64,000 bases of DNA from Vibrio porteresiae DSM 19223 (GTDB lineage: Bacteria; Pseudomonadota; Gammaproteobacteria; Enterobacterales; Vibrionaceae), in NCBI RefSeq assembly GCF_024347055.1, contig NZ_AP024896.1:1054001-1118000 (forward strand), written 5' to 3'. Within the stretch, counting starts at the first letter, position 1. Every line of letters starts with the position of its first letter. This document shows, one piece after another, positions 36,283 through 44,189 of the stretch. Both the position numbers and the translations under genes were made by a program. The notes beneath the pieces are model-generated. The model was not told where the DNA came from, made no database searches, and saw only the letters and a program-made list of their open reading frames with translations.

Positions 36283-37245
36283 ATGACTACTGCTCGTTCA
36301 CAGCTGATTTGCCCAGAACTCACGCCTTATTATCATTGTGTTTCCCGCTGTGTACGTCGCTCCTATTTGTGTGGCATAGACAACCTCACCGGGCAGTCTT
36401 ACGAGCATCGTCGAGATTGGATTGAGCAGCGCATCATCACCCTCGCCTCCATTTACTTCATTCAAATCTGCTCCTATGCCGTGATGAGCAATCACTATCA
36501 TCTTGTTGTGCATATTGACAAAGAGAGTGCGCTAGCTTTGACCGACTTTGAGGTTATTGAACGATGGAGCACTGAACATCAGCAACCGCTGATTATCCAA
36601 CGCTGGCTAGCTGGAGATCTCAAATCTGATGCAGAAAAAGAAGTGTGTCATCAATTGATTGAGACATGGCGGCACCGGCTCTATTCACTTAGCTGGTTTA
36701 TGAAAGAGCTCAATTACGGCATTGCCGTTCAAGCCAATAAGGAAGACAAATGTACGGGACGTTTCTGGGAGGGACGATTCAAATCTCAAGCACTGCTCGA
36801 TGAAAAAGCGCTTCTGTCTGCTATGGCGTATGTCGACTTAAATCCGATTCGAGCCAAAATGGCAAGCACACCTGAACAGTCAGATTTTACTTCGATAAAA
36901 GCGAGGCTTACGAGTTTAGAGCGAGGAGAAACCGCCACACAGTCGCTGGCGAATTTCATGGGGTATGAGCATCAAGACAAGACTCAAGGCATTCCCTTTC
37001 GGTTAAGCGACTACATTGAGCTAGTGGATTGGGTTGGCAGGCAAATTCGACAAGATAAACGCGGTTATATTAACAGCGCTCATCCTAACATCCTCACGCG
37101 GCTTTCGCTGACTCAGCAAGACTGCTTAGCCCTTTGTACTGAACTAGAGAAAAAACCACGTGTTTGGGTAGGCACCACTTCACGTTTACATCAAGCAAAA
37201 ACGGCACTGAACAAAAAGCGCATGGTCGCCATGCATATTGCCTAA
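36283..37245 (+). CDS. REP-associated tyrosine transposase (RAYT, Y1_Tnp family)
   Basis: A 320-residue protein with an N-terminal Y1 transposase fold: YYHCVSRCVRRSYLCG, the HUH-type motif SNHYHLVVHI, GRFWEGRFKSQALLD and the conserved AYVDLNPIRA, whose tyrosine is the likely nucleophile. AAGGAG lies before the ATG. It has no IS-type terminal repeats but is surrounded by short GTGTGTCC repeats, the signature of domesticated RAYTs thought to spread REP elements. Its last seven codons and downstream sequence are tandemly duplicated. Confidence 0.88.
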   Translation: MTTARSQLICPELTPYYHCVSRCVRRSYLCGIDNLTGQSYEHRRDWIEQRIITLASIYFIQICSYAVMSNHYHLVVHIDKESALALTDFEVIERWSTEHQQPLIIQRWLAGDLKSDAEKEVCHQLIETWRHRLYSLSWFMKELNYGIAVQANKEDKCTGRFWEGRFKSQALLDEKALLSAMAYVDLNPIRAKMASTPEQSDFTSIKARLTSLERGETATQSLANFMGYEHQDKTQGIPFRLSDYIELVDWVGRQIRQDKRGYINSAHPNILTRLSLTQQDCLALCTELEKKPRVWVGTTSRLHQAKTALNKKRMVAMHIA

Positions 37246-37640
37246 TTCAACGTCAGTATTCCTTCAGACATAACATTCCGCCCGCAAAAATACCTATTCA
37301 AACACATTCGAAAGTTCATTCCCCACGATGATCAACTGCAGTGGGGTCACCACCGTTATAGCGCGAGATATAGGAATCGATACCTCTACCTTTCTTTGTT
37401 TGTTTCGATTTTAAGGTGTGTGTCCTTTTTAATTTTTTGGTCGCCATGCATATTGCCTAATTCAACGTCAGTATTCCTTCAGACATAACATTCCACCCGC
37501 AAAAATCCCATTCGAAAGTTCATTCGCTACGATGATTAGTGGTAGTGGCCAGAACCGTTGTAACCCGAGAGATAGGGATCGATACCTTTACCTTTCCTTG
37601 TTTGTTTCGATTTTTAAGGTGTGTGTCCTTTTTAATTGTT
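37224..37640. repeat. Imperfect tandem duplication (~215-base unit) of the RAYT 3' end and its REP
   Basis: The first ~70 bases from 37224 recur almost identically from 37439, including the final codons (VAMHIA and stop) of the transposase. The remaining ~145 bases are diverged but alignable (ATTCGAAAGTTCATTC, GATCGATACCTTTACC) and each copy ends in the TTTTAAGGTGTGTGTCC repeat. Confidence 0.8.
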
Positions 37641-37665
37641 GATTTTTAAGGTGTGTGTCCTTTTT
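37411..37665. repeat. REP-like repeats downstream of the RAYT gene
   Basis: Three copies of TAAGGTGTGTGTCCTTTTTA occur at 37412-37431, 37617-37636 and 37646-37665; an AAGG/CCTT stem encloses TGTGTGT. The last copy directly abuts the IS110 fragment. Confidence 0.7.
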
Positions 37666-37669
37666 AATT

Positions 37670-37870
37670 CAAGTGCGCACCGTCCTGTACATGGTGATGA
37701 TGTCTGCAATGCAATCTAACCCCGTATTCAAGACCACATATCAGCGATTATTGGAAGCAGGAAAACCCAAAAAAGTAGCCATCATTGCCTGTGTTAGAAA
37801 GATGGTAGTGATCCTGAATTCAATGCTAAGAGATGGAACTATATGGAATGAAAATATGGCGAAAAATTAA
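37670..37870 (+). pseudogene. IS110 family transposase, C-terminal fragment
   Basis: The frame ending at 37870 encodes QVRTVLYMVMMSAMQSNPVF, YQRLLEAGKPKKVAIIACVR and MVVILNSMLRDG, the conserved C-terminal region of IS110-family (Transposase_20) enzymes. The whole N-terminal DEDD catalytic domain is missing and the 5' break coincides with a REP-like repeat, so this is a relic. Its 3' side abuts a partial attC site, which recalls the IS1111/IS110 elements that target attC. Confidence 0.82.
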
Positions 37871-37900
37871 CTATTGACGCCATACTCGTTTGTTAGAAAC
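37871..37900 (-). repeat. Partial attC site ending the first cassette
   Basis: GTTAGAAAC at 37892-37900 mirrors the GTTTCTAAC at the other end of this cassette (38911-38919), as integron recombination requires. Only about 20 further bases, with a GACGCCATA also present in the neighbouring attC sites, remain before the IS110 relic. Confidence 0.55.
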
Positions 37901-37913
37901 GTTTTTCAGACGC

Positions 37914-38897
37914 CTAATCGAGTAATAGAAACGATTCAGCAAATTCAACTTTGTCACTAAGCAGTTGATGCATAACATACTCTTTAATTACATCAGTATC
38001 AGAGCTATATCGAACCATGACGTCCCAAACAAGCGCTGCCAAAGCTGAGCACTCGGAAGGTTCAAATTTAGGCTCTTCATACACAGAATAACTGAACTCA
38101 TCCATTACTTGAACGAAGATCTCATCAGGCTCAATTACATATTCTGAAACTTCCGACACACAAATGCTTTCATTCAAATAGACAGAATATGGCACCACAT
38201 TGTAACGATCTAAATATTTACAAACTAAATGCCCATTTATAAGTTCAGCACTATCGATTGTGGTTATGCCATCAATAATTGAATCAATAGCTATGTCAAT
38301 TATTACACATGCTTCAAAAAGGCTTCTTTCAGAAAAGTAATCTCTTGCATCTTCAATTACTTTATCACCTTGTCTATATGCGTCTTGTACTCTAGCCATA
38401 ATTTCAACCGAAGACAGCTCAAAAAAGTTAAGAGCTTTATCTGGCTCAACAACATGAATTGATGGGATATCAACCAAGTCTGCTTTAGCGTTACGCATTT
38501 TGTCTCTGTGTATGTTTTCATCGGTACAAAACACTACATAAAAGTCTTGTAGAGTGTATGAATTCGTAGCTTCAAATGTTTGCGCTTTCAGTTTAGATAG
38601 CCAGTCTTTTTCATTGATATCATCAAACGACTTTATTTGAACACCAATTCTTTTAGTTTCACCCTCTTCATTTTCGTATTTAACCAAGATATCAACACCT
38701 TTGTCTCGTACACCTTGAATATCATAAGATGCATGACGATACGTCCCACAAAGTTCAAGCAAACAGTTTAAATTATCCGAAAACTTGGGGACTAGATCCT
38801 TGTTATGTTTATAATTTTTGAAGATCGATGTATCACGAGTTCTCACTTGATTTTCTCTAAGTAAGGAAAATACTAAACTCTTTACACTCGTACTCAA
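37914..38897 (-). CDS. Cassette protein with PD-(D/E)xK/DUF4365-like N-terminus
   Basis: A 327-residue cytoplasmic protein carried on an integron-type cassette. The N-terminal half has YDIQGVRDKGVDILVKYENE followed after a short turn by RIGVQIKSF. The spaced Asp and Q-x-K pattern is that of PD-(D/E)xK nuclease-like folds such as DUF4365/Mrr relatives. The C-terminal half (from ~165) is acidic and unrecognised. Its AT-rich composition differs from its chromosomal neighbours. A role in phage or plasmid defence is possible but unproven. Confidence 0.75.
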   Translation of the reverse strand: MSTSVKSLVFSLLRENQVRTRDTSIFKNYKHNKDLVPKFSDNLNCLLELCGTYRHASYDIQGVRDKGVDILVKYENEEGETKRIGVQIKSFDDINEKDWLSKLKAQTFEATNSYTLQDFYVVFCTDENIHRDKMRNAKADLVDIPSIHVVEPDKALNFFELSSVEIMARVQDAYRQGDKVIEDARDYFSERSLFEACVIIDIAIDSIIDGITTIDSAELINGHLVCKYLDRYNVVPYSVYLNESICVSEVSEYVIEPDEIFVQVMDEFSYSVYEEPKFEPSECSALAALVWDVMVRYSSDTDVIKEYVMHQLLSDKVEFAESFLLLD

Positions 38898-38910
38898 ATT
38901 TATACTCCTC

Positions 38911-39021
38911 GTTTCTAACGTCTAATTCAATGGTGCATGAACACCATTATTACAACAAACAAGTAACTTCAAACCAAGAATGCCAGACGTTATATGCATC
39001 CATTGCAATTTCTTGTTATAC
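38911..39021 (-). repeat. attC recombination site A
   Basis: Cores GTTTCTAAC (38911-38919) and GTTATAC (39015-39021) bound a 111-base imperfect palindrome. Inner parts such as TTCAATGGTGCAT and ATGCATCCATTGCAATT pair with extrahelical bases, the folded form used by integron integrases. It closely matches site B. Confidence 0.8.
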
Positions 39022-39025
39022 GAAT

Positions 39026-39880
39026 TTAACTCTGAACTTTAACCTTTCCAAAAGCCAATCTCGCGGATGGTCGTGGAATGCTATGAATCCATTCTTGAGG
39101 TTCCAATTCAGTATCTTTCAAAGCAAATGAATTTTGATCAGGTTTTATTCGATAGAAACTAATATTGGAACTTGATGAATATAGTAACTTTATAATACTT
39201 CCTACCACCCAACTATCACACCTCATGCCAAAATATATACCTGATAATTTAAACGGTATTTGATGAGAACCATATGATTGAGATAACAAACGCCACTCTG
39301 ACTCATATTTCCACTCTGGAGCTTTAGTATAAAAATATTGGTTTTGAATTTGTTCATGTGCTGTGTGAGAATTATTTACAATATAATCATAAATTAGCTT
39401 AGTGCTTATCCCACGATTCCCTTCATAATCGATTTGACAAGGTGTATCAACCGCACCATCCATATCAAATTCTAAACAAATACCTCGATGTTCATCAGCA
39501 TAGTGGCTCCACATAAGTGGGGAATCACATTTACCTGAAAGAGAAAGAACCCCAAGATTTTTCATAATATTGTCTAGTTGGCTCTTAATCTCTTGTTTTA
39601 ACTGATAGAAATATGACTTTCTTTGTTCTTCAAGAGAATCGTATTGAGTTGAATAATATCTAAAGCTTTTAATTTTACTATCAGCTTCATTTTTTCCGAC
39701 ATTCTTTAACAACATTTTAACACAAAGATCTTCTATTTTATGTTCAGGTAAATCATCTATCAAAATAGGAGAACAATCTAAAGGGTCATTGAACTGTTTT
39801 GGATCAGAATAATATATTTCACTGGCGCATAATTCTCGAATTAAAAACTCGCTAAATTTTCTATATTTATAAAGTTTCAC
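39026..39880 (-). CDS. DUF2971 family protein (cassette gene)
   Basis: A 284-residue cytoplasmic protein. The DUF2971 hallmarks are the N-terminal LYKYRKFSEFLIRELCASEIYYSDPKQFNDPLD, quoted only to locate the region at ~3-35 (core YYSDPKQFNDPLDCSP), the central SPLMWSHYADEHRGICLEFD, and the later YFGMRCDSWVVGSII. The biochemical function is unknown; members often occur in defence islands and integron cassettes. Coding sequence is AT-rich compared with flanking housekeeping genes, in keeping with transfer. Confidence 0.85.
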   Translation of the reverse strand: MKLYKYRKFSEFLIRELCASEIYYSDPKQFNDPLDCSPILIDDLPEHKIEDLCVKMLLKNVGKNEADSKIKSFRYYSTQYDSLEEQRKSYFYQLKQEIKSQLDNIMKNLGVLSLSGKCDSPLMWSHYADEHRGICLEFDMDGAVDTPCQIDYEGNRGISTKLIYDYIVNNSHTAHEQIQNQYFYTKAPEWKYESEWRLLSQSYGSHQIPFKLSGIYFGMRCDSWVVGSIIKLLYSSSSNISFYRIKPDQNSFALKDTELEPQEWIHSIPRPSARLAFGKVKVQS

Positions 39881-39897
39881 TTGAATCCTCTCAATTC

Positions 39898-40006
39898 GTA
39901 TAACGTTTAATTCAATGGTGCATAAACATCACAATTACAAAACACGAATAACTTCAAAACAAGAAAGCCCGACGCCATATGCATCCATTGCAATTTCTTG
40001 TTAGGC
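39898..40006 (-). repeat. attC recombination site B
   Basis: Cores GTATAAC (39898-39904) and GTTAGGC (40000-40006) bound a 109-base imperfect palindrome nearly identical to site A in its interior (AATTCAATGGTGCAT, ATATGCATCCATTGCAATTT). The left core matches the end of cassette two (GTTATAC at 39015-39021), as expected from cassette circle insertion. Confidence 0.82.
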
Positions 40007-40630
40007 ATTTTTAACTTCAATACTTACCGGAGTGATAACAACGCACATACCTTCACCACTTACGCGATCTATATATCCCTTTAACTTTATTTTTTGACCT
40101 TTTTCTAAAATCTTGCACGCTGGAAATTCATGTAAAGTTGTATCAAACCAAATCGAATGTAAGTCATGATTTTCATTAGCATAGAGTTCAATTTTGACTT
40201 GGTCATTGTCTCGGAAGTCCTCTTCAATTTTTTTGAAGTATCCACTTACAACAACCTTCTGTCCTATATAAATTTTCTCTATTTGCTTAGCTTCATAAGG
40301 TGTAGCGTCATGAATTTTTCTTATAATTTCATTAATTGAAATTTCATTAAATTCATTTGCAGTGGTATTTTTATCACATACATTATATTCTTGACTCACT
40401 GGTATATGATTTTCATAGTTATTTACAGGGTGAGTTTCCTTTTTATTACTTTTTCTAAATTGCCATATTCCAATGACTCCAAAATAAATAGCTATAGGAA
40501 TACCTGTGACAGTAGAAAAAGAACCATAGTTAGCTAAATCATTTGCATTATCAGGGAAGCCAGCTTTTATAAAATAAAAAGCACTAAAAAAGATAAAAAT
40601 ACCTATAACAACAAAAATATGTTTAATCAT
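40001..40630 (-). CDS. Membrane-anchored protein with OB-fold-like domain (cassette gene)
   Basis: A 209-residue protein with two N-terminal membrane helices (FVVIGIFIFFSAFYFI and GIPIAIYFGVIGIWQF) and a soluble C-terminal half. The pattern IYIGQKVVVSGYFKKIEED ... LEKGQKIKLKGYIDRVSGEG resembles tRNA_anti-like OB-fold domains found in small bacterial lipoproteins and membrane proteins. The stop codon TAA lies inside the GCCTAAC core of its own attC site, showing the cassette is tightly packed. Function unknown. Confidence 0.7.
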   Translation of the reverse strand: MIKHIFVVIGIFIFFSAFYFIKAGFPDNANDLANYGSFSTVTGIPIAIYFGVIGIWQFRKSNKKETHPVNNYENHIPVSQEYNVCDKNTTANEFNEISINEIIRKIHDATPYEAKQIEKIYIGQKVVVSGYFKKIEEDFRDNDQVKIELYANENHDLHSIWFDTTLHEFPACKILEKGQKIKLKGYIDRVSGEGMCVVITPVSIEVKNA

Positions 40631-40651
40631 TAAATGCTTACTCTATTTGAT

Positions 40652-40747
40652 GCCTAACGCTGAGAACAATTGCAAAATATTTGGTGCGTCATTTTGCTCT
40701 GCAAAATGCGTGACAATTATTTTGTCAATTGATTCGACTTGTTAGGC
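40652..40747 (-). repeat. attC recombination site C
   Basis: Cores GCCTAAC (40652-40658) and GTTAGGC (40741-40747) are perfect complements. The interior folds on CATTTTGC/GCAAAATG and CAATTG..CAAAATA/TATTTTG..CAATTG. Its interior sequence is unlike sites A and B, so this cassette has a different origin. Confidence 0.82.
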
Positions 40748-40750
40748 ATA

Positions 40751-41365
40751 TTATGCGATTGGCCAAACATTTTTGAAATCTATCTTCACTCTAACTTGTT
40801 TTTCAAAATCCATAATTCTTCGTGCGCAGTTAATATTGCCCCACCAACGATCTACCACATAATGATTAATTGGATCACTATAATGATACAAATCATTTCC
40901 TATTTTCTGATCAGCATTAACTGGTGCAAGAACACATGTTAAACCTAAAGCAAATATAGCACTTTCGGGTATAGTCATTGCTCGACCTTCGATATCTATA
41001 TGGAATTGCTGATGTCCGTTAGCAACTTTTATGGATATTCCATAGCCATCAGGGAACTCATCTCCGTGAGCTAAACTACACCTAAATTTTTCGTAGATGA
41101 TATCCTCAAATTTAATACCTATTTCCCCCTTATTATTGGGGAATGGAAATACTGTCTCTACGAGGTTAAGGCCACCATGCATAAGCTCAATAATATCTAT
41201 ATATTCAGTAATGAATTTTTTAAAACGTTTACCTACCTGATTTATATCTGGATACATTTTTTTAGCAGTTCCATCGACAGCTAAACATACAAATAACATT
41301 GCTTGGTCTAATTCTCTTCGATCACTAGCATCTAATGATGATTTTATAAAATCGCTAATTTTCAT
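40751..41365 (-). CDS. Hypothetical cassette protein
   Basis: A 204-residue cytoplasmic protein. Visible features are DQAMLFVCLAVDGTAKKMYP near the N-terminus and a central YEKFRCSLAHGDEFPDGYGI, where the R-x2-L-x-H cluster recalls HEPN-like or related RNA-acting folds, although that link is speculative. No signal or membrane helix. It is the most upstream cassette of the array, with its attC (site C) directly after the stop. Confidence 0.65.
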   Translation of the reverse strand: MKISDFIKSSLDASDRRELDQAMLFVCLAVDGTAKKMYPDINQVGKRFKKFITEYIDIIELMHGGLNLVETVFPFPNNKGEIGIKFEDIIYEKFRCSLAHGDEFPDGYGISIKVANGHQQFHIDIEGRAMTIPESAIFALGLTCVLAPVNADQKIGNDLYHYSDPINHYVVDRWWGNINCARRIMDFEKQVRVKIDFKNVWPIA

Positions 41366-41788
41366 AATTTATTTATATTCACTGATGTATAGCTATATGC
41401 CTAACAGATATTATAAAGACAACATCTATATTTTCTTGTCTTTATAGAACTAAGATTTTGCCCCATACAAAACCAAATTCCACTTTAAAACCGCCAGTTA
41501 TCATCTGGTCACACCTCAGAAAATACCGACATTGTCTTTTTAATCTATCCACAAGCGATTTTCGCCAAATCTGTATAAATAAACAGTAGTTTGTTTTTCT
41601 CCAAGCTACCGCCCTTTCTTGACAGAAATTCACACACTTTTACATCCACCGATTGCATATGCGGTTATACCAAAGGTGCGTCATCCTGACTACTCTAAAG
41701 TGTGATTTTCCCTGATTTGTATGAGGTTGTTTGAGGTCGATAAACTATTTGTGTCACAGCAGTGAATTTTGGCGAAGGTGTAGGAAAG
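41366..41788. other. Upstream edge of the cassette array; no gene
   Basis: A GCCTAAC core at 41399-41405 marks the start of the last cassette, but no matching second core or integrase gene follows. The remaining ~380 bases contain no supported gene, and I see no convincing attI. Confidence 0.5.
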
Positions 41789-41820
41789 TCTGCCTTGCAG
41801 GCTTTAGGCTGCAAGGCAGA
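41789..41820 (-). terminator. Terminator of the chemotaxis receptor gene
   Basis: A perfect 12-base stem, TCTGCCTTGCAG/CTGCAAGGCAGA, with an eight-base loop lies eight bases beyond the leftward stop and is followed on the minus strand by CTTTCC. Confidence 0.75.
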
Positions 41821-41828
41821 TAAGCGGT

Positions 41829-43955
41829 TTAACTGGCTTTGGATACGGCAAATCGTCCGGTCAGTTGCTCTAACCGCTGCAATGCGTTATGCATTAGGCG
41901 GGTGCGACGTGAAAGCTGCATTGAGGCTTCTTGTAGCTGCACAACCGTGTGCTGAGCTGAATCAGCGGTTTGGCGGTGCTCTTCAGTGTTGCGGGCAATC
42001 TCTTGAATTAATGAGAAAAGCCCGCTGACAGATCGTTGCAGTGCTTCGTTTTGATGCGGTTCGTCAACCAAGCGAGTGTTACTTTCTACGTTGGTAATCC
42101 CTTGCTGCATGGCTTCCACGGCCAAAGCCGATTGGCGACTGAGTGCATCCATCAAATCGCCAATGTTGTTGGCGGCTTGCGATGTTTTATTGGCAAGGTT
42201 ACGCACTTCATCGGCCACAACAGCAAAGCCGCGACCATGTTCGCCAGCTCGTGCGGCCTCTATCGCGGCGTTGAGTGCCAATAAGTTGGTTTGCGCGGTG
42301 ATTTCACCAATCAGTTCAACAATATCGCCAATTTTTTGCATCTCTTGGTTCACCTCTTCCACTTTCGTGGCGGAGACTTTGACGATCTCTTTGATGGTTT
42401 GCGCACTTTGCGCCGCTTGTTGGTATTCCAGTTCCGCGGCTTGCACCGTCGCGAGCATCAGCTCGTTCATTTCCATCGCGGTATCGTTGGCATGCACAAT
42501 CTCTTGGCTTTGTTCGCCGGCAAGCTTCAGCATGTCATGAATCGAGTGAGCGGTAGTATCACTGGTTGAAAGCAAACGTTCACTGCGTTTAAACATGGAG
42601 CGAGAAACGTTATTGACCTCTTCGCTTGCAGTGACAAGGTCACTAATCACTTGTTCAAGATTATCGATAAAGCTATTGGTCCAGCGAGCCAAATCGCCGG
42701 TTTCATCTTCTTTCAGTTGGTCCACATTAAGGCGTTTTTTAAGGTTGCCATCCCCTTCGGCCAACATCTGCATCACAGACGTCATGCTTTGCAACTGGTT
42801 GGCAACGGCTTTGGCAGTTCGACAATGAAACAGAGTAATGCTTGGCACCGCTATCACCAGCGACAGTAACAGCAGTTGCCATTCGGGTAGTGGCCACACG
42901 TAGCTAACGCAAAATGGCAACAACAGCGCCAATGCGATAGTAAAAGCGAACTTCTGGGTGAGAGATTGACCGAGCGAGCGATGGCGGTAAACCTCTTCCA
43001 GGTCGGCCTCGCACATCATACCCCAACGGTCAGGCGATCCCGGTAACTGAAAAGTGACACCTTTACCAATCACCGGAATATGGCGGTAATCCGAATACCC
43101 TGGGTATTCCACGTAAAGGTTATGCCCCTGTTTGATGGTTTCTCGCACCCCAGGGTGCAATTTGCCGGTCGCCGGATCATTAAAGACAATTTCAAATTCG
43201 GTATGCGCTTTTACTTTGACCGTGCCCCACTGGGTATGCACACCACTTTTTAAGTTTTCACCATGGGAAAAGCGGTTATCTTCAAATCGGGAACGCGATA
43301 GCGCCACGCCCGGCTTGATGCTTTTGTCCATTTCGGATTGCACCATAAACAGGTAGTTATCGCCCGATTCACTGTAGATATGTCCGGCTTCGCGCTGAAT
43401 TAAATCACCAAGGACATCGTTCGGTACTCGAGCACACAGAGCAAGTGAAGCCCCAGTTTCATGACAAGTAAAAGGTTGATAGAACATTAAGGTCACTTCG
43501 TCATGAAATTCGGAGCTTGAAGGACCAACTTCCAATGTCCACGCATCGCAATAAGGACCATGCAAAAAAGGTTTTGCGATTCCTTTGGCGAGTGCCGCCG
43601 CTTGTTCATGTCTTTGACCACGATGACGGGCAAAGCTTGTCCCCATCACACTGCCCTGCGCGTTAACCACAAACAGTTCGGCGATGTCTTTGTGCCTTTG
43701 CACCAAGTTGGTTAGCGACGCATCAAATTCTTTGCTGGATTTACTATCAAGGTATAGAGCGGTATCGGTTAAAAATGACCAAAGATTATTGGTCCAATCG
43801 GTGAGCAGTGAAACGCGTGTTTGTGCGATGTTCGTGAAGGTTTTCTTTATCATCGGCACTCGAGCGCGATTAAGATAACACGCCTTATACATCTTGAGCT
43901 TACCTGTACTGCCCAGCCAAGGCAGCCAGCTCATTTCTTGTTCCGTTAGTTGCAT
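41829..43955 (-). CDS. Methyl-accepting chemotaxis protein with N-terminal Cache-like sensor
   Basis: A 708-residue receptor. Unusually, no clear membrane helix precedes the ~330-residue sensor region, while two closely spaced helices occur at ~345-390. A HAMP-like linker and the signalling domain follow, with the hairpin tip EITAQTNLLALNAAIEAARA and GRGFAVVADEVRNLA. It should act with CheA/CheW. The sensor region (GSPDRWGMMCEADLEEVYRH) is Cache-like, and its side of the membrane is uncertain. Confidence 0.9.
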   Translation of the reverse strand: MQLTEQEMSWLPWLGSTGKLKMYKACYLNRARVPMIKKTFTNIAQTRVSLLTDWTNNLWSFLTDTALYLDSKSSKEFDASLTNLVQRHKDIAELFVVNAQGSVMGTSFARHRGQRHEQAAALAKGIAKPFLHGPYCDAWTLEVGPSSSEFHDEVTLMFYQPFTCHETGASLALCARVPNDVLGDLIQREAGHIYSESGDNYLFMVQSEMDKSIKPGVALSRSRFEDNRFSHGENLKSGVHTQWGTVKVKAHTEFEIVFNDPATGKLHPGVRETIKQGHNLYVEYPGYSDYRHIPVIGKGVTFQLPGSPDRWGMMCEADLEEVYRHRSLGQSLTQKFAFTIALALLLPFCVSYVWPLPEWQLLLLSLVIAVPSITLFHCRTAKAVANQLQSMTSVMQMLAEGDGNLKKRLNVDQLKEDETGDLARWTNSFIDNLEQVISDLVTASEEVNNVSRSMFKRSERLLSTSDTTAHSIHDMLKLAGEQSQEIVHANDTAMEMNELMLATVQAAELEYQQAAQSAQTIKEIVKVSATKVEEVNQEMQKIGDIVELIGEITAQTNLLALNAAIEAARAGEHGRGFAVVADEVRNLANKTSQAANNIGDLMDALSRQSALAVEAMQQGITNVESNTRLVDEPHQNEALQRSVSGLFSLIQEIARNTEEHRQTADSAQHTVVQLQEASMQLSRRTRLMHNALQRLEQLTGRFAVSKAS

Positions 43956-44189
43956 TTTTTCTCAGTCCCTGTTTATTGTTATGCAACTAGTACTGCAATA
44001 CCTATTCCAGATATTACTAAAACAATCAACATGTTGATTTATTACTGCTCTGGCAAATCATTTCCTATGTTAAACACCAATTAAGAGCATAATCGACTAC
44101 TCACCTAAGGTATTTAATGCACTCAATTAACGCACAAACACCATATTGGTGCACGAAAGCACCAATATAATGCAATATCGTTTAATTCT

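Noticed and set aside
41442..41633. A 63-residue leftward frame between the cassette array and the receptor gene
   Set aside because: Weak start context, odd composition and no family resemblance; treated as chance.
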